Positions 1 to 5,916 of a stretch of 7,176 nt of DNA are shown here, one piece after another. The position numbers and the translations under genes were made by a program. The notes beneath the pieces were generated by a model. That model saw only the letters and a program-made list of their open reading frames with translations. It made no database searches and was not told where the DNA came from. Within the stretch, counting starts at the first letter, position 1. Each line of letters opens with the position of its first letter. This DNA is from GCA-002688135 sp964536565 (GTDB lineage: Bacteria > Patescibacteriota > Patescibacteriia > Magasanikbacterales > GCA-002688135): assembly GCA_964536565.1 (NCBI GenBank), contig CAZHXK010000056.1:1-7176 (forward strand), in the 5' to 3' direction.

Positions 1-57
1 AATGAATCGTAGAGGTAAATGTACATACACAAAAATTGCGCTATACGACCACATCCC

Positions 58-519
58 TTAGGCGATTTCTAGCTCACGTTCTTCCTCTTCCTCGAGATCT
101 ACCTCGAGATCCACTTCTTTACTAGCCTTCGCTTTTGAACGTTTTGGTGTGCTTGCTGCATCTTCATCCATCTTGCAGTTTCCGTGCAATGTTGCACCAG
201 CAGCTACCACGAGTGTTTTTGTTTGAATATCTCCGAGCACACGAGCCGATTCAGTGAGTTCGAGTAATCCTGACACAACGACATTCCCTCGAACTTCACC
301 AGCAACACGAACGTTCTGAGCCTTTACGTTTGCATTGATTGAAGCCCCCTCTTCAACACGAAGATTTTTGTCAGTCTTCACGCTTCCTGAGACAGTCCCC
401 TCAATGACTACATTTCCTTTTGAAACGAAATCACCTTCCACCTTTACAGATGGACCGACAATTGTTTCAACATCGTCATTTGTTCCAGCTAAAGGTGTGT
501 ATTCTTCGTCTTCTAGCAT
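58..519 (-). CDS. Bactofilin family polymer-forming cytoskeletal protein, 153 aa
   Basis: Bactofilins assemble without nucleotide into filaments at the inner face of the cell envelope and act as scaffolds for cell-shape and wall-modifying proteins; that role is family knowledge. The sequence shows the family's single beta-helix core at about residues 18-117. It opens with ETIVGPSVKVEGDF and continues as roughly six coils of about 17 residues with regularly spaced Val/Ile/Leu and turn glycines (IEGTVSGSVKT, VAGEVRGNVVVSG, LGDIQTKTLVVAAGATLHGN). The short N-terminal tail is acidic, as is common. After the core come a basic patch (KRSKAKASK, about 126-134) and a very acidic end (EVDLEVDLEEEEERELE), which are not part of the conserved domain. 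There is no signal peptide or membrane segment. The ATG at 519 has no clear Shine-Dalgarno, but it gives the usual N-tail length. The gene ends in TAA. It is separated from argS by a terminator and has its own candidate promoter. The family call is firm; the cellular role is inferred. Confidence 0.9.
   Translation of the reverse strand: MLEDEEYTPLAGTNDDVETIVGPSVKVEGDFVSKGNVVIEGTVSGSVKTDKNLRVEEGASINANVKAQNVRVAGEVRGNVVVSGLLELTESARVLGDIQTKTLVVAAGATLHGNCKMDEDAASTPKRSKAKASKEVDLEVDLEEEEERELEIA
91..114 (-). repeat. 12-nt tandem duplication in the bactofilin acidic tail
   Basis: Two adjacent 12-nt units on the plus strand, ctcgagatctac (91-102) and ctcgagatccac (103-114), differ at one base. Read on the minus strand they encode VDLE-VDLE in the acidic C-terminal tail of the bactofilin. 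The near identity at DNA level suggests a recent in-frame duplication in a region tolerant of length change. Confidence 0.75.
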
Positions 520-547
520 ATATTTTGAGTAACTCGTAATTAGTAGC

Positions 548-575
548 TTGTAACTAGAGATTTTTCTCGTTACAA
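548..575 (-). other. Hairpin-forming inverted repeat in the bactofilin leader
   Basis: TTGTAAC (548-554) pairs with GTTACAA (569-575), and GAGA (557-560) pairs with TCTC (565-568), leaving a 4-nt loop and a 2-nt bulge. This gives 11 base pairs in all. It sits 28 bases before the bactofilin start codon and, if the promoter at 608-636 is right, lies inside the transcribed leader. There is no T-run after it on the minus strand, so it is not a typical terminator in that direction. It could be an operator, an mRNA-stabilising hairpin or a translational control element; the sequence cannot tell which. Confidence 0.55.
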
Positions 576-607
576 ATTGCCATGCACCAGTTTCTTAGAT
601 ACCATGT

Positions 608-636
608 ATGTTATCGATTTGAGAGTGTGACGTCAA
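608..636 (-). promoter_or_regulatory. Candidate sigma70-type promoter for the bactofilin gene
   Basis: On the minus strand TTGACG (636-631; five of six bases match the -35 consensus) is followed by a 17-bp spacer and TAACAT (613-608; four of six match the -10 consensus). It lies between the argS terminator and the bactofilin start and would give a leader of about 80 nt that includes the inverted repeat at 548-575. The -10 box is weak, so confidence is moderate. Confidence 0.45.
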
Positions 637-647
637 TGTGGAGGAAT

Positions 648-672
648 AAAAAACCCGCCATTTGCAGGCAGG
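648..672 (-). terminator. Intrinsic terminator after argS
   Basis: On the minus strand CCTGCC (672-667) and GGCGGG (659-654) form a 6-bp stem with one G-U pair and a 7-nt loop. Six T residues (653-648) follow directly. It starts 7 nt after the argS stop codon, as expected for a rho-independent terminator closing the valS-argS unit. Confidence 0.85.
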
Positions 673-679
673 TACTCTA

Positions 680-2377
680 TTACATTTCATCTAATGTCTG
701 TATTCCTAGCAAAGTCAGTGCATTTGAGAGCGTTTGAGACACAGCAGTAATTAAATCAACTCGACCAGCAGAAACAGCTGGCTCTGCATCCTTTACCGGG
801 CAATGCTCGTAGAAACTACTAAATTCACGCGCGAGATCGTGTGTAAATCGACATATTTCAGACGGATCTTCTGCAGCACGTGCTTGAGCAACAACTTCAG
901 GATATCGAGCTAATGACATCACGAGCGCAGATTCATGTGAATCAGCGAAATCATGCACTTCCTTTGCCTTAGGTCGCTCCGTCTTTTTCAGAACACTCAT
1001 GATACGTGCGTATGTATACAACACATACGGCGCAGAGAACCCACTAAAAGAAAGAGCCTCTTCTTTATCGAACGTGATAATCTGTGATGGCTTCACCTTC
1101 AACATCGAGAATTTGATAGCAGCGATAGCGAGCGTCAGCGCAGTGTGATTTACTTTCTCTGCCGACCAGTCTGCATGCCGTGCCTTCGTTTCTTTCGTTG
1201 CCTCAGCCACAATCTCATCTCGGAAGTCTTCATACAGAATCACACTCCCCTTTCGGGATGACATTGACCCAGTTGTTAGCCGAACAAGTTCATATCCAAT
1301 GTGTGACAACGGTCTATCAAACCCAAATAACTCGAGTGTCTTGTGCAACTGATTAAAGTAGAGTGTTTGCCGCATGTCCGTGATGACCATGCTTGTATCC
1401 CACTTCTTTTTTGCCTTTGCCTGCGCAAGCCCCAGATCACTCGTTGAGTATAGCCCCGTGCCATCCGATTTTCGAACAACCAGCACGTCTAATCCGAATT
1501 CTGTAAGATCCATGATGATCGCACCATCACTTTCGCGTGCTATACCTTTTTCTAAAAGCTTGTCTACAGTTTTTTGGCCGAGTTCAACCACATCACTTTC
1601 GAAATACCAATCTTCAAACTCGATCCCGAGTTCTGCGTAAATTGATCTGAATCCATCAAGACTCCACTCACGTGTCTCCAACCACTGCTTCTCCACCTCC
1701 GGTTCGTGAGCCTCTAACTTCAATAGCATGTCTTGAGATTGTGACTTCCAATCAGGATTCTTCTCGAGCATTTTTGCAGCATACGCGTACACACCACCCA
1801 AAAATCGTCCGCGTTCATCCTCAGGAATTTGTCCGGCAAAGAATTTTTCAAGTGCCCACAAGCATTTCGCTACATGTGTCCCAATGTCGTTTACATATGT
1901 TACTGCACGAACTTTCATCCCCTGAGATTCATACAGCTTCACCAGTGCCGCACCAAGCATTGCGTTTCGCATGTGTCCGATGTGAAATGCCTTGTGCGTG
2001 TTTGGCTGAGAGTACTCGAACATGATCGACAGCGATTCAACTTTTTGTGTTCCGTATTTCTTTCCCTCTTTGGTGACACGCTTGATAACATCAGGACCAA
2101 GTACTGCTCGATCAATTGAGAAATTGATATACGGACCAGACAGCGCAATGTTTGTAAATATCGCATGCCCTCCAACCAACGGCTTCATTTTTTCGTACAA
2201 CTCTTTTGCGACTGCTACCGGAGATTGTTTCTGTTCTTTAGCTAACACAAAACACCCAAAGGCGATGTCGCCCATGTCAGAGTTTGGCGGAGTTGCAAAT
2301 TGGTCAGCAGAAACTGTCTGGCCGACTTCTTTGAATACCTTAACTAATTCAGAATGTATTTCTTTGAGTATAGACAT
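680..2377 (-). CDS. argS: Arginyl-tRNA synthetase (ArgRS), complete, 565 aa
   Basis: This class I synthetase joins arginine to tRNA-Arg using ATP in the cytoplasm. The N-terminal tRNA-D-loop-binding domain covers about residues 1-115. The Rossmann catalytic core carries SQPNTHKAFHIGH with the HIGH signature at 132-135, YVNDIGTHVAK (161-171), and SDGTGLYSTSDLGLAQAK (304-321). In place of a classic KMSKS there is MSSRKG (372-377), as is usual in many ArgRS. The all-helical DALR-type anticodon-binding domain starts near FSAPYVLYTYARIMSVLKK (about 447-465) and ends in LGIQTLDEM, resembling the family's usual LLGI...ExM end. The length is close to E. coli ArgRS (577). The ATG at 2377 is supported by AAGGA at 2388-2384, 6 nt upstream of the start codon. 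valS ends 48 nt upstream with no clear terminator between, so the two genes are probably co-transcribed. The stop is TAA, which shows TAA works as a stop in this genome. Nothing appears broken. Confidence 0.97.
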   Translation of the reverse strand: MSILKEIHSELVKVFKEVGQTVSADQFATPPNSDMGDIAFGCFVLAKEQKQSPVAVAKELYEKMKPLVGGHAIFTNIALSGPYINFSIDRAVLGPDVIKRVTKEGKKYGTQKVESLSIMFEYSQPNTHKAFHIGHMRNAMLGAALVKLYESQGMKVRAVTYVNDIGTHVAKCLWALEKFFAGQIPEDERGRFLGGVYAYAAKMLEKNPDWKSQSQDMLLKLEAHEPEVEKQWLETREWSLDGFRSIYAELGIEFEDWYFESDVVELGQKTVDKLLEKGIARESDGAIIMDLTEFGLDVLVVRKSDGTGLYSTSDLGLAQAKAKKKWDTSMVITDMRQTLYFNQLHKTLELFGFDRPLSHIGYELVRLTTGSMSSRKGSVILYEDFRDEIVAEATKETKARHADWSAEKVNHTALTLAIAAIKFSMLKVKPSQIITFDKEEALSFSGFSAPYVLYTYARIMSVLKKTERPKAKEVHDFADSHESALVMSLARYPEVVAQARAAEDPSEICRFTHDLAREFSSFYEHCPVKDAEPAVSAGRVDLITAVSQTLSNALTLLGIQTLDEM

Positions 2378-2383
2378 GTTGGA

Positions 2384-2388
2384 TCCTT
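2384..2388 (-). promoter_or_regulatory. Ribosome binding site of argS
   Basis: AAGGA on the minus strand lies 6 nt before the ATG at 2377. It fixes the argS start within the 48-nt gap after valS. Confidence 0.75.
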
Positions 2389-2425
2389 TTATTGTGTTCG
2401 TATCTACAAAAAACTCAGTAATTGC

Positions 2426-3412
2426 CTACGAAATCTGTCCTAACTGCTCTTCTAGTTTAGCACGTTTTGCCTGTGCTTCATCTAGTTTCTTTTGCTCTAT
2501 AGCCACGATTTTTTCTGGAGCATTCGCGACGAATTCTTTGTTTCCGAGTTTTCCTTCAAGCGCTTTGATGTATTTTGCTACTTTTTCTATCTCTTTTCCA
2601 AGTCGTTCTGTTTCTGCTTCTTTATCAAACAATCCTTCAAGTGACATGTAGATTGTCGCTTCCCCAACCACAGCCGATGCACTTTGAGCTGGCTTTGTGA
2701 TTCCTTTCTTAATCGTAAGGGTTTCAGCGCGTCCCATCCTCTTAATAATATCGGCAATTTTCTCGAGTTCGTATGGACCGTCATCAATCGTCAAATTAAT
2801 CTTTGTCGCAGCAGGTACGTTTGATTCTGCACGGAGATTTCTAATTGCTGTAATGATGTCGCGCATTCCTTCGAAGGAATTAAGTGTCATCTTGTTCACC
2901 ACTAGTTTTTCTGACGGCCATTTCTCGACCATGAGCAATGAATCGTGTCCGAGTAGTTTCCAGATATGCTCAGTGACGAACGGCATTGCCGGGTGCCACA
3001 GCTTCACGATTGTTTCCAAGCAGTAACGCAAAACCGCATCTTTCTCTCCTCTAATTTTCGCAATTTCTATGTACCAATCCGCAAACTCATTCCATGTGAA
3101 ATCTTTAAGTTCGTCGCATGCACGAGCGAATTCGTATTTTTCAAGGTTCGCTGTAACTGACTCCGTAACTTCATTCAATCGACCAATAATCCACTGGTCT
3201 TCAAATGGAAGTGAGTCATAGTACGCCTGATTGATAGTTGGGATTTCAACTTCCTTTGTAGTCGATAGAACGTATCGTGCGATATTATATAGTTTGTTTG
3301 TGAAATTTCTAAAGCTTGCAACCTTATCTTCTGACAGCTTTGAATCATTTCCTGGAGAGATGCCAATAATGAGTGACAGTCGTGTTGCATCCGTCCCAAA
3401 CTTCTCGATCAT
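2426..3412 (-). CDS. valS: ValRS C-terminal part: anticodon-binding domain and coiled coil, 328 aa
   Basis: The same frame continues after the TAA. The first ATG is at 3412, nine codons after the stop, and opens MIEKFGTDATRLSLI, the well-conserved segment that normally follows KMSKS. HPAMPFVTEHIW (about residues 140-151 of this piece) lies in the helical anticodon-binding domain. The end, from about residue 258, is a charged coiled coil of the ValRS tRNA-binding arm type (EAETERLGKEIEKV, then KKLDEAQAKRAKLEEQL). No Shine-Dalgarno is visible just before ATG 3412, so independent translation is poorly supported. The piece is better seen as the rest of one gene than as a second subunit. Confidence 0.6.
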   Translation of the reverse strand: MIEKFGTDATRLSLIIGISPGNDSKLSEDKVASFRNFTNKLYNIARYVLSTTKEVEIPTINQAYYDSLPFEDQWIIGRLNEVTESVTANLEKYEFARACDELKDFTWNEFADWYIEIAKIRGEKDAVLRYCLETIVKLWHPAMPFVTEHIWKLLGHDSLLMVEKWPSEKLVVNKMTLNSFEGMRDIITAIRNLRAESNVPAATKINLTIDDGPYELEKIADIIKRMGRAETLTIKKGITKPAQSASAVVGEATIYMSLEGLFDKEAETERLGKEIEKVAKYIKALEGKLGNKEFVANAPEKIVAIEQKKLDEAQAKRAKLEEQLGQIS

Positions 3413-3439
3413 GTCGAGTGGGTCGATAATATTCCCAAG

Positions 3440-3442
3440 TTA
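3440..3442 (-). other. In-frame TAA at the serine of the ValRS KMSKS motif
   Basis: On the minus strand the codons read AAG ATG AGT AAG TAA CTT GGG AAT, that is K-M-S-K-stop-L-G-N. The expected fifth residue is serine. A single C-to-A change from TCA (G-to-T on the plus strand) explains it. The base after the stop is C, which in bacteria is a relatively weak termination context, but no dedicated readthrough structure is evident. Confidence 0.9.
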
Positions 3443-5221
3443 CTTACTCATCTTCCGTCCTTTTTCATCACGAATCAAACCATGCAAATACACATCTTTA
3501 AACGGAACTTCATCCATCAAGTACGTTGTCATCAAAATCATGCGCGCAACCCAGAAGAAGATAATATCGTATCCCGTTTCAATGATAGTTGTTGGGTGAT
3601 ACGTTTTAAGATCCTCTGTTTCATCTGGCCAGCCGAGCGTAGAGAACGTCCATAACCCAGAAGAGAACCATGTATCGAGCGTATCTGGATCCTGTACCCA
3701 AAATGCCGTATCACAGCTTGTGCATTTCTCGGGCTCACCCGTCATGACAACCGGCTTTGCATCTCCAACACTTTCAACCCAAAGCATATTATCTTTAATT
3801 TCTTTTGGCGACATCATTTGCATGAGTGCAGCAATGCGACCACCAGCAATATCTATATCCTGATCGATCAAAACATTATTGAGCTTCACATCAATGTCAT
3901 CTGCGTGGCAGACCATGCAGTAATACGCAGGAATCTGATGCCCAAACCACAACTGTCGCGATATACACCAGTTCCGAAGGTTATCAATCCAGTGGAAATA
4001 TGTTTTGTTGAATCGTTCGGGCATGATGTTAATGTCACCACCTCGAACCGCCTGCTGCATCTGTCCTTTGAGCGTTACCCGCTCCCCATTTTTCTCAAAT
4101 TGCTGTGTTACATTTACAAACCACTGTCGTTTTACCTGTGGCTCGATAATACCACCCCCTCGAGAGTTTACTGCGAGACGATGCTCGTAGTCTTCATCAA
4201 TTTTTGTGAGTAATCCTTTTTTATCTAACTTAGCCACAATCTTTTCACGCGCCTCAGTAATATGCATACCCGCAAACTCTTTCGCAATCGGAAGAAGCTT
4301 TCCATCGTAACCGATAATTTGCTCACGATCTAACGAATGCTTGATGGCCAAGTCAAAATCAACATCGGAATGCCATGGCGTAATCGTCATAACACCTGTT
4401 CCGAAATCCATCTCGGCTGCTTCGTCTTTGATGATTGTTGCTTCAATTTCTCCGTTAATCCATTCAACGGTTATTTTTTGCCCGTGCTTGTATGCTTTGT
4501 ATCGATCATCTTCCGGATGCATCACAATATACTTGTCACCGAACTTTGTTTCCGGTCGAGCTGTTCCAATCTCAAACGGACCATACTGAAAATAATAAAA
4601 CTTTGCTTTCTCGTCCTTGTAATCAACTTCATCATCTGAAACTGTTGTTTGAAGTTTTGGATCCCAGTTCACGATAAAATCGCCACGATAAATAAGCTTA
4701 TCGTCATACATTCTTTTGAATGCTGTACGCACCGCGCGGTTTCGTGCATCGTCTAATGTATATGCCTCACGAGACCAATCGATCGATGCCCCCATCTTCT
4801 TTACCTGATTTACAATCGTGTCGTGTGAAGTTTGCGCGAATGCTTCTACTCGTTTCAAAAAATCTTCTCGGCCTAAATCGTATCTTGTTTTTCCTTCCTC
4901 TTCATCTAGTAATTTTTCTACTTTTGATTGTGTTGCAATTGCAGCGTGATCCACTCCCGGGATCCACAAAGCCTTCTTCCCTTGCATGCGTGCCATTCGC
5001 GTCATCAAATCTTGAATTGCGAGCATCACCGCATGACCCATATGCAACGTCCCTGTTACGTTTGGTGGTGGCAGCACAATTGAGAAAGCCTCTGCGTCCT
5101 TATCTGTTACACCCTTTTCAATACACACATCCGGATTAAAAAAACCGGCTTTATCCCAGCTTGTATAAATCTCATCTTCATGGTTTTTCGGTTCGTATGC
5201 TTTGGGGAGTTCTTTATCCAT
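3440..5221 (-). CDS. valS: ValRS N-terminal part: catalytic and editing domains, 593 aa
   Basis: This is the reading frame up to the internal TAA. It shows PPPNVTGTLHMGH with the HIGH-type signature HMGH at 60-63 and LWIPGVDHAAIATQ (85-98) in the Rossmann fold. The CP1 editing domain has GTARPETKFGD (219-229) and MDFGTGVMTITPWHSDVDF (271-289), the ValRS forms of the editing-site motifs. NWCISRQLWFGHQIPAY (417-433) leads back to the catalytic core. Four cysteines (435, 438, 500, 503) in two CxxC pairs look like a structural zinc site. DPDTLDTWFSSGLW (511-524) and IIETGYDIIFFWVARM (546-561) are also typical. Translation would stop after KMSK, giving a product without the last signature residue, the anticodon-binding domain or the coiled coil. 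Such a fragment is unlikely to charge tRNA, though it might still bind valine and ATP weakly. No strong Shine-Dalgarno precedes ATG 5221. Confidence 0.8.
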   Translation of the reverse strand: MDKELPKAYEPKNHEDEIYTSWDKAGFFNPDVCIEKGVTDKDAEAFSIVLPPPNVTGTLHMGHAVMLAIQDLMTRMARMQGKKALWIPGVDHAAIATQSKVEKLLDEEEGKTRYDLGREDFLKRVEAFAQTSHDTIVNQVKKMGASIDWSREAYTLDDARNRAVRTAFKRMYDDKLIYRGDFIVNWDPKLQTTVSDDEVDYKDEKAKFYYFQYGPFEIGTARPETKFGDKYIVMHPEDDRYKAYKHGQKITVEWINGEIEATIIKDEAAEMDFGTGVMTITPWHSDVDFDLAIKHSLDREQIIGYDGKLLPIAKEFAGMHITEAREKIVAKLDKKGLLTKIDEDYEHRLAVNSRGGGIIEPQVKRQWFVNVTQQFEKNGERVTLKGQMQQAVRGGDINIMPERFNKTYFHWIDNLRNWCISRQLWFGHQIPAYYCMVCHADDIDVKLNNVLIDQDIDIAGGRIAALMQMMSPKEIKDNMLWVESVGDAKPVVMTGEPEKCTSCDTAFWVQDPDTLDTWFSSGLWTFSTLGWPDETEDLKTYHPTTIIETGYDIIFFWVARMILMTTYLMDEVPFKDVYLHGLIRDEKGRKMSK

Positions 5222-5229
5222 AGACTGAT

Positions 5230-5258
5230 ATATTATGATATTCATCGTATTTTGGCAA
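5230..5258 (-). promoter_or_regulatory. Candidate promoter for valS with a near-leaderless start
   Basis: On the minus strand TTGCCA (5258-5253; five of six match the -35 consensus) is followed by a 17-bp spacer and TAATAT (5235-5230; four of six match the -10 consensus). The valS ATG at 5221 is only 8 nt beyond the -10 box, so the transcript would begin almost at the start codon. That agrees with the absence of a Shine-Dalgarno there. The upstream terminator at 5260-5284 means valS needs a promoter in about this place, but the match is modest. Confidence 0.4.
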
Positions 5259-5259
5259 T

Positions 5260-5284
5260 AAAAAACCTCCCCGCTAGCGAGGAG
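5260..5284 (-). terminator. Intrinsic terminator after the 154-aa gene
   Basis: On the minus strand CTCCTCG (5284-5278) pairs with CGGGGAG (5273-5267) around a CTAG loop, with one G-U pair. One more G (5266) precedes six T residues (5265-5260). It lies 16 nt after the TAG of the orphan gene and ends transcription before valS. Confidence 0.88.
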
Positions 5285-5300
5285 AAGCAATGTGTTGCTG

Positions 5301-5765
5301 CTAGTGAACAGCAGCCTTCAGGTTAGGCATATCGAGATGGGGTCCCTCCATACGCTCAACCGCAGCAGCAAATGCAATGACATCTACGACCGTCGTAGTC
5401 GGCATGATCGTCATTTTGATAAACTTTTCATCTTGAATTGCTTGATACAGAACGCGAGCTCCACCCGCGCTTACAGGGATGTTGGCCACCATGGATTTCC
5501 AGAGCGCTCGATCTGCGTTCTGGATTTGATCCTCTCGTGGCTCTGGACGAAGAAGTCCCGAACGAAGAAGGAACTGCACATCATCGATGTACATGAGAAA
5601 CCGACAAATGACGTCGCAGGCCTGAGACTCTGCGAGCCCCAGATCTTCAGTAACGGTCGCTTTGAATATAGCGCCGTCACATGCTCCATCTGTCATTTCC
5701 CTCAATGCGCGATTAAACAAACGTAACCGCAACAGATCCATTTTTGATGTTGATGCTTGCGTCAA
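5301..5765 (-). CDS. Unrecognised 154-aa soluble protein with TTG start
   Basis: I do not recognise this protein. It starts with TTG at 5765, chosen because a full AAAGGAGG (5778-5771) lies 5 nt upstream; the next in-frame ATG (5741, MDLLRLRLFN) is too far from it. The predicted product is soluble, with no signal peptide and no convincing membrane helix, and looks mainly helical. The middle part (about residues 36-70, with TEDLGLAESQACDVICRFLMY) could fold as a small helix-turn-helix-like bundle, but this is only an impression. The C-terminal third carries a hydrophobic segment (MTIMPTTTVVDVIAFAAAVE). A TTGACA promoter upstream and a strong terminator downstream make it a one-gene transcription unit between thrS and valS. 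Six hand-counted 60-nt rows average about 51% GC, against 35-50% in sampled rows of the synthetase genes. That is a modest difference, perhaps a hint of separate origin. The gene call is firm because of its signals; the function is unknown. Confidence 0.8.
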   Translation of the reverse strand: MTQASTSKMDLLRLRLFNRALREMTDGACDGAIFKATVTEDLGLAESQACDVICRFLMYIDDVQFLLRSGLLRPEPREDQIQNADRALWKSMVANIPVSAGGARVLYQAIQDEKFIKMTIMPTTTVVDVIAFAAAVERMEGPHLDMPNLKAAVH

Positions 5766-5770
5766 GGTCG

Positions 5771-5778
5771 CCTCCTTT
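5771..5778 (-). promoter_or_regulatory. Perfect Shine-Dalgarno that fixes the TTG start of the 154-aa gene
   Basis: AAAGGAGG on the minus strand ends 5 nt before TTG 5765. It is the strongest ribosome binding site in the window and suggests efficient translation despite the weaker start codon. Confidence 0.85.
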
Positions 5779-5842
5779 AATAACCTTGTGCGAGTTTTCT
5801 ATACGTATCAGCTATAGCGTAATACCAAAAGGAACTGAAGAT

Positions 5843-5871
5843 AGCATAATCATGTTCACGATAATTGTCAA
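5843..5871 (-). promoter_or_regulatory. Sigma70-type promoter of the 154-aa gene
   Basis: On the minus strand TTGACA (5871-5866; perfect -35 consensus) is followed by a 17-bp spacer and TATGCT (5848-5843; four of six match the -10 consensus). It begins just after the thrS terminator and would give a leader of about 70 nt. That leader holds a short inverted repeat, CTATA (5799-5803) and TATAG (5813-5817), which might be a regulator site but is too short to claim. Confidence 0.7.
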
Positions 5872-5877
5872 TGTATT

Positions 5878-5905
5878 AAAAAAGCCCGGCATAACCAGGG
5901 CTTTT
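5878..5905 (-). terminator. Intrinsic terminator after thrS
   Basis: On the minus strand AAAAGCCC (5905-5898) pairs perfectly with GGGCTTTT (5887-5880) around a 10-nt loop, and the T-run extends to 5878. It begins 11 nt after the thrS TAG. Because A residues flank the other side of the stem, it could also work in the plus direction. Confidence 0.92.
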
Positions 5906-5916
5906 ACTTGATAATA

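Larger units (their letters stand above)
2426..5221 (-). pseudogene. valS: Valyl-tRNA synthetase (ValRS) gene interrupted by an in-frame TAA
   Basis: ValRS charges tRNA-Val with valine and hydrolyses mischarged Thr-tRNA. The locus reads as one full-length ValRS of 931 codons (E. coli has 951 residues), except that codon 594 is TAA (3442-3440). The catalytic core, editing domain and most of the active site lie before the stop. The rest of the KMSKS loop, the anticodon-binding domain and the C-terminal coiled coil lie after it in the same frame. No base is gained or lost: GRKMSK-stop-LGNIIDPLD restores the family consensus if the stop is read as serine, which needs only TCA instead of TAA. Both halves show good, undegraded conservation, so this is not an old pseudogene. 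It may be a sequencing or assembly error, a very recent mutation or strain variant, or, less likely, stop readthrough. I chose ATG 5221 (MDKELPKAYEPK) as the start because ValRS homology begins there and the upstream in-frame ATG at 5290 overlaps the previous gene's terminator. The final stop is TAG. Confidence 0.85.

Noticed and set aside
1..54. Start of another minus-strand gene at ATG 54 (MWSYSAIFVYVH, open to the left edge)
   Set aside because: Only 18 codons are visible, there is no Shine-Dalgarno, and chance open frames of this length are common. It cannot be supported from this window.
2378..2425. Terminator between valS and argS, suggested by TTTTTT on the minus strand
   Set aside because: No GC-rich stem precedes the T-run, so it is not a credible intrinsic terminator.
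2022..2651. Plus-strand open frame of 209 codons spanning the argS-valS junction, and other plus-strand frames
   Set aside because: They lie opposite strongly conserved synthetase coding sequence, have low-complexity Ser/Cys-rich translations and no convincing start signals, so they are antisense shadows.
3413..3442. Frameshift in valS
   Set aside because: Both halves are in the same frame and the residues on either side of the TAA fit the consensus without any gap; only a substitution is needed.
3440..3442. Genetic code reassignment of TAA to serine
   Set aside because: argS (680-682) and the bactofilin gene (58-60) both end in TAA at the expected family length, and no other in-frame TAA occurs in the conserved genes.
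5222..5290. Upstream ATG at 5290 as the start of valS
   Set aside because: The added 23 residues have no ValRS character and their codons overlap the terminator hairpin of the previous gene.
5222..5300. T-box or similar tRNA-sensing leader before valS
   Set aside because: The gap is mostly occupied by the previous gene's terminator, and no T-box-type conserved sequence or antiterminator structure is visible.
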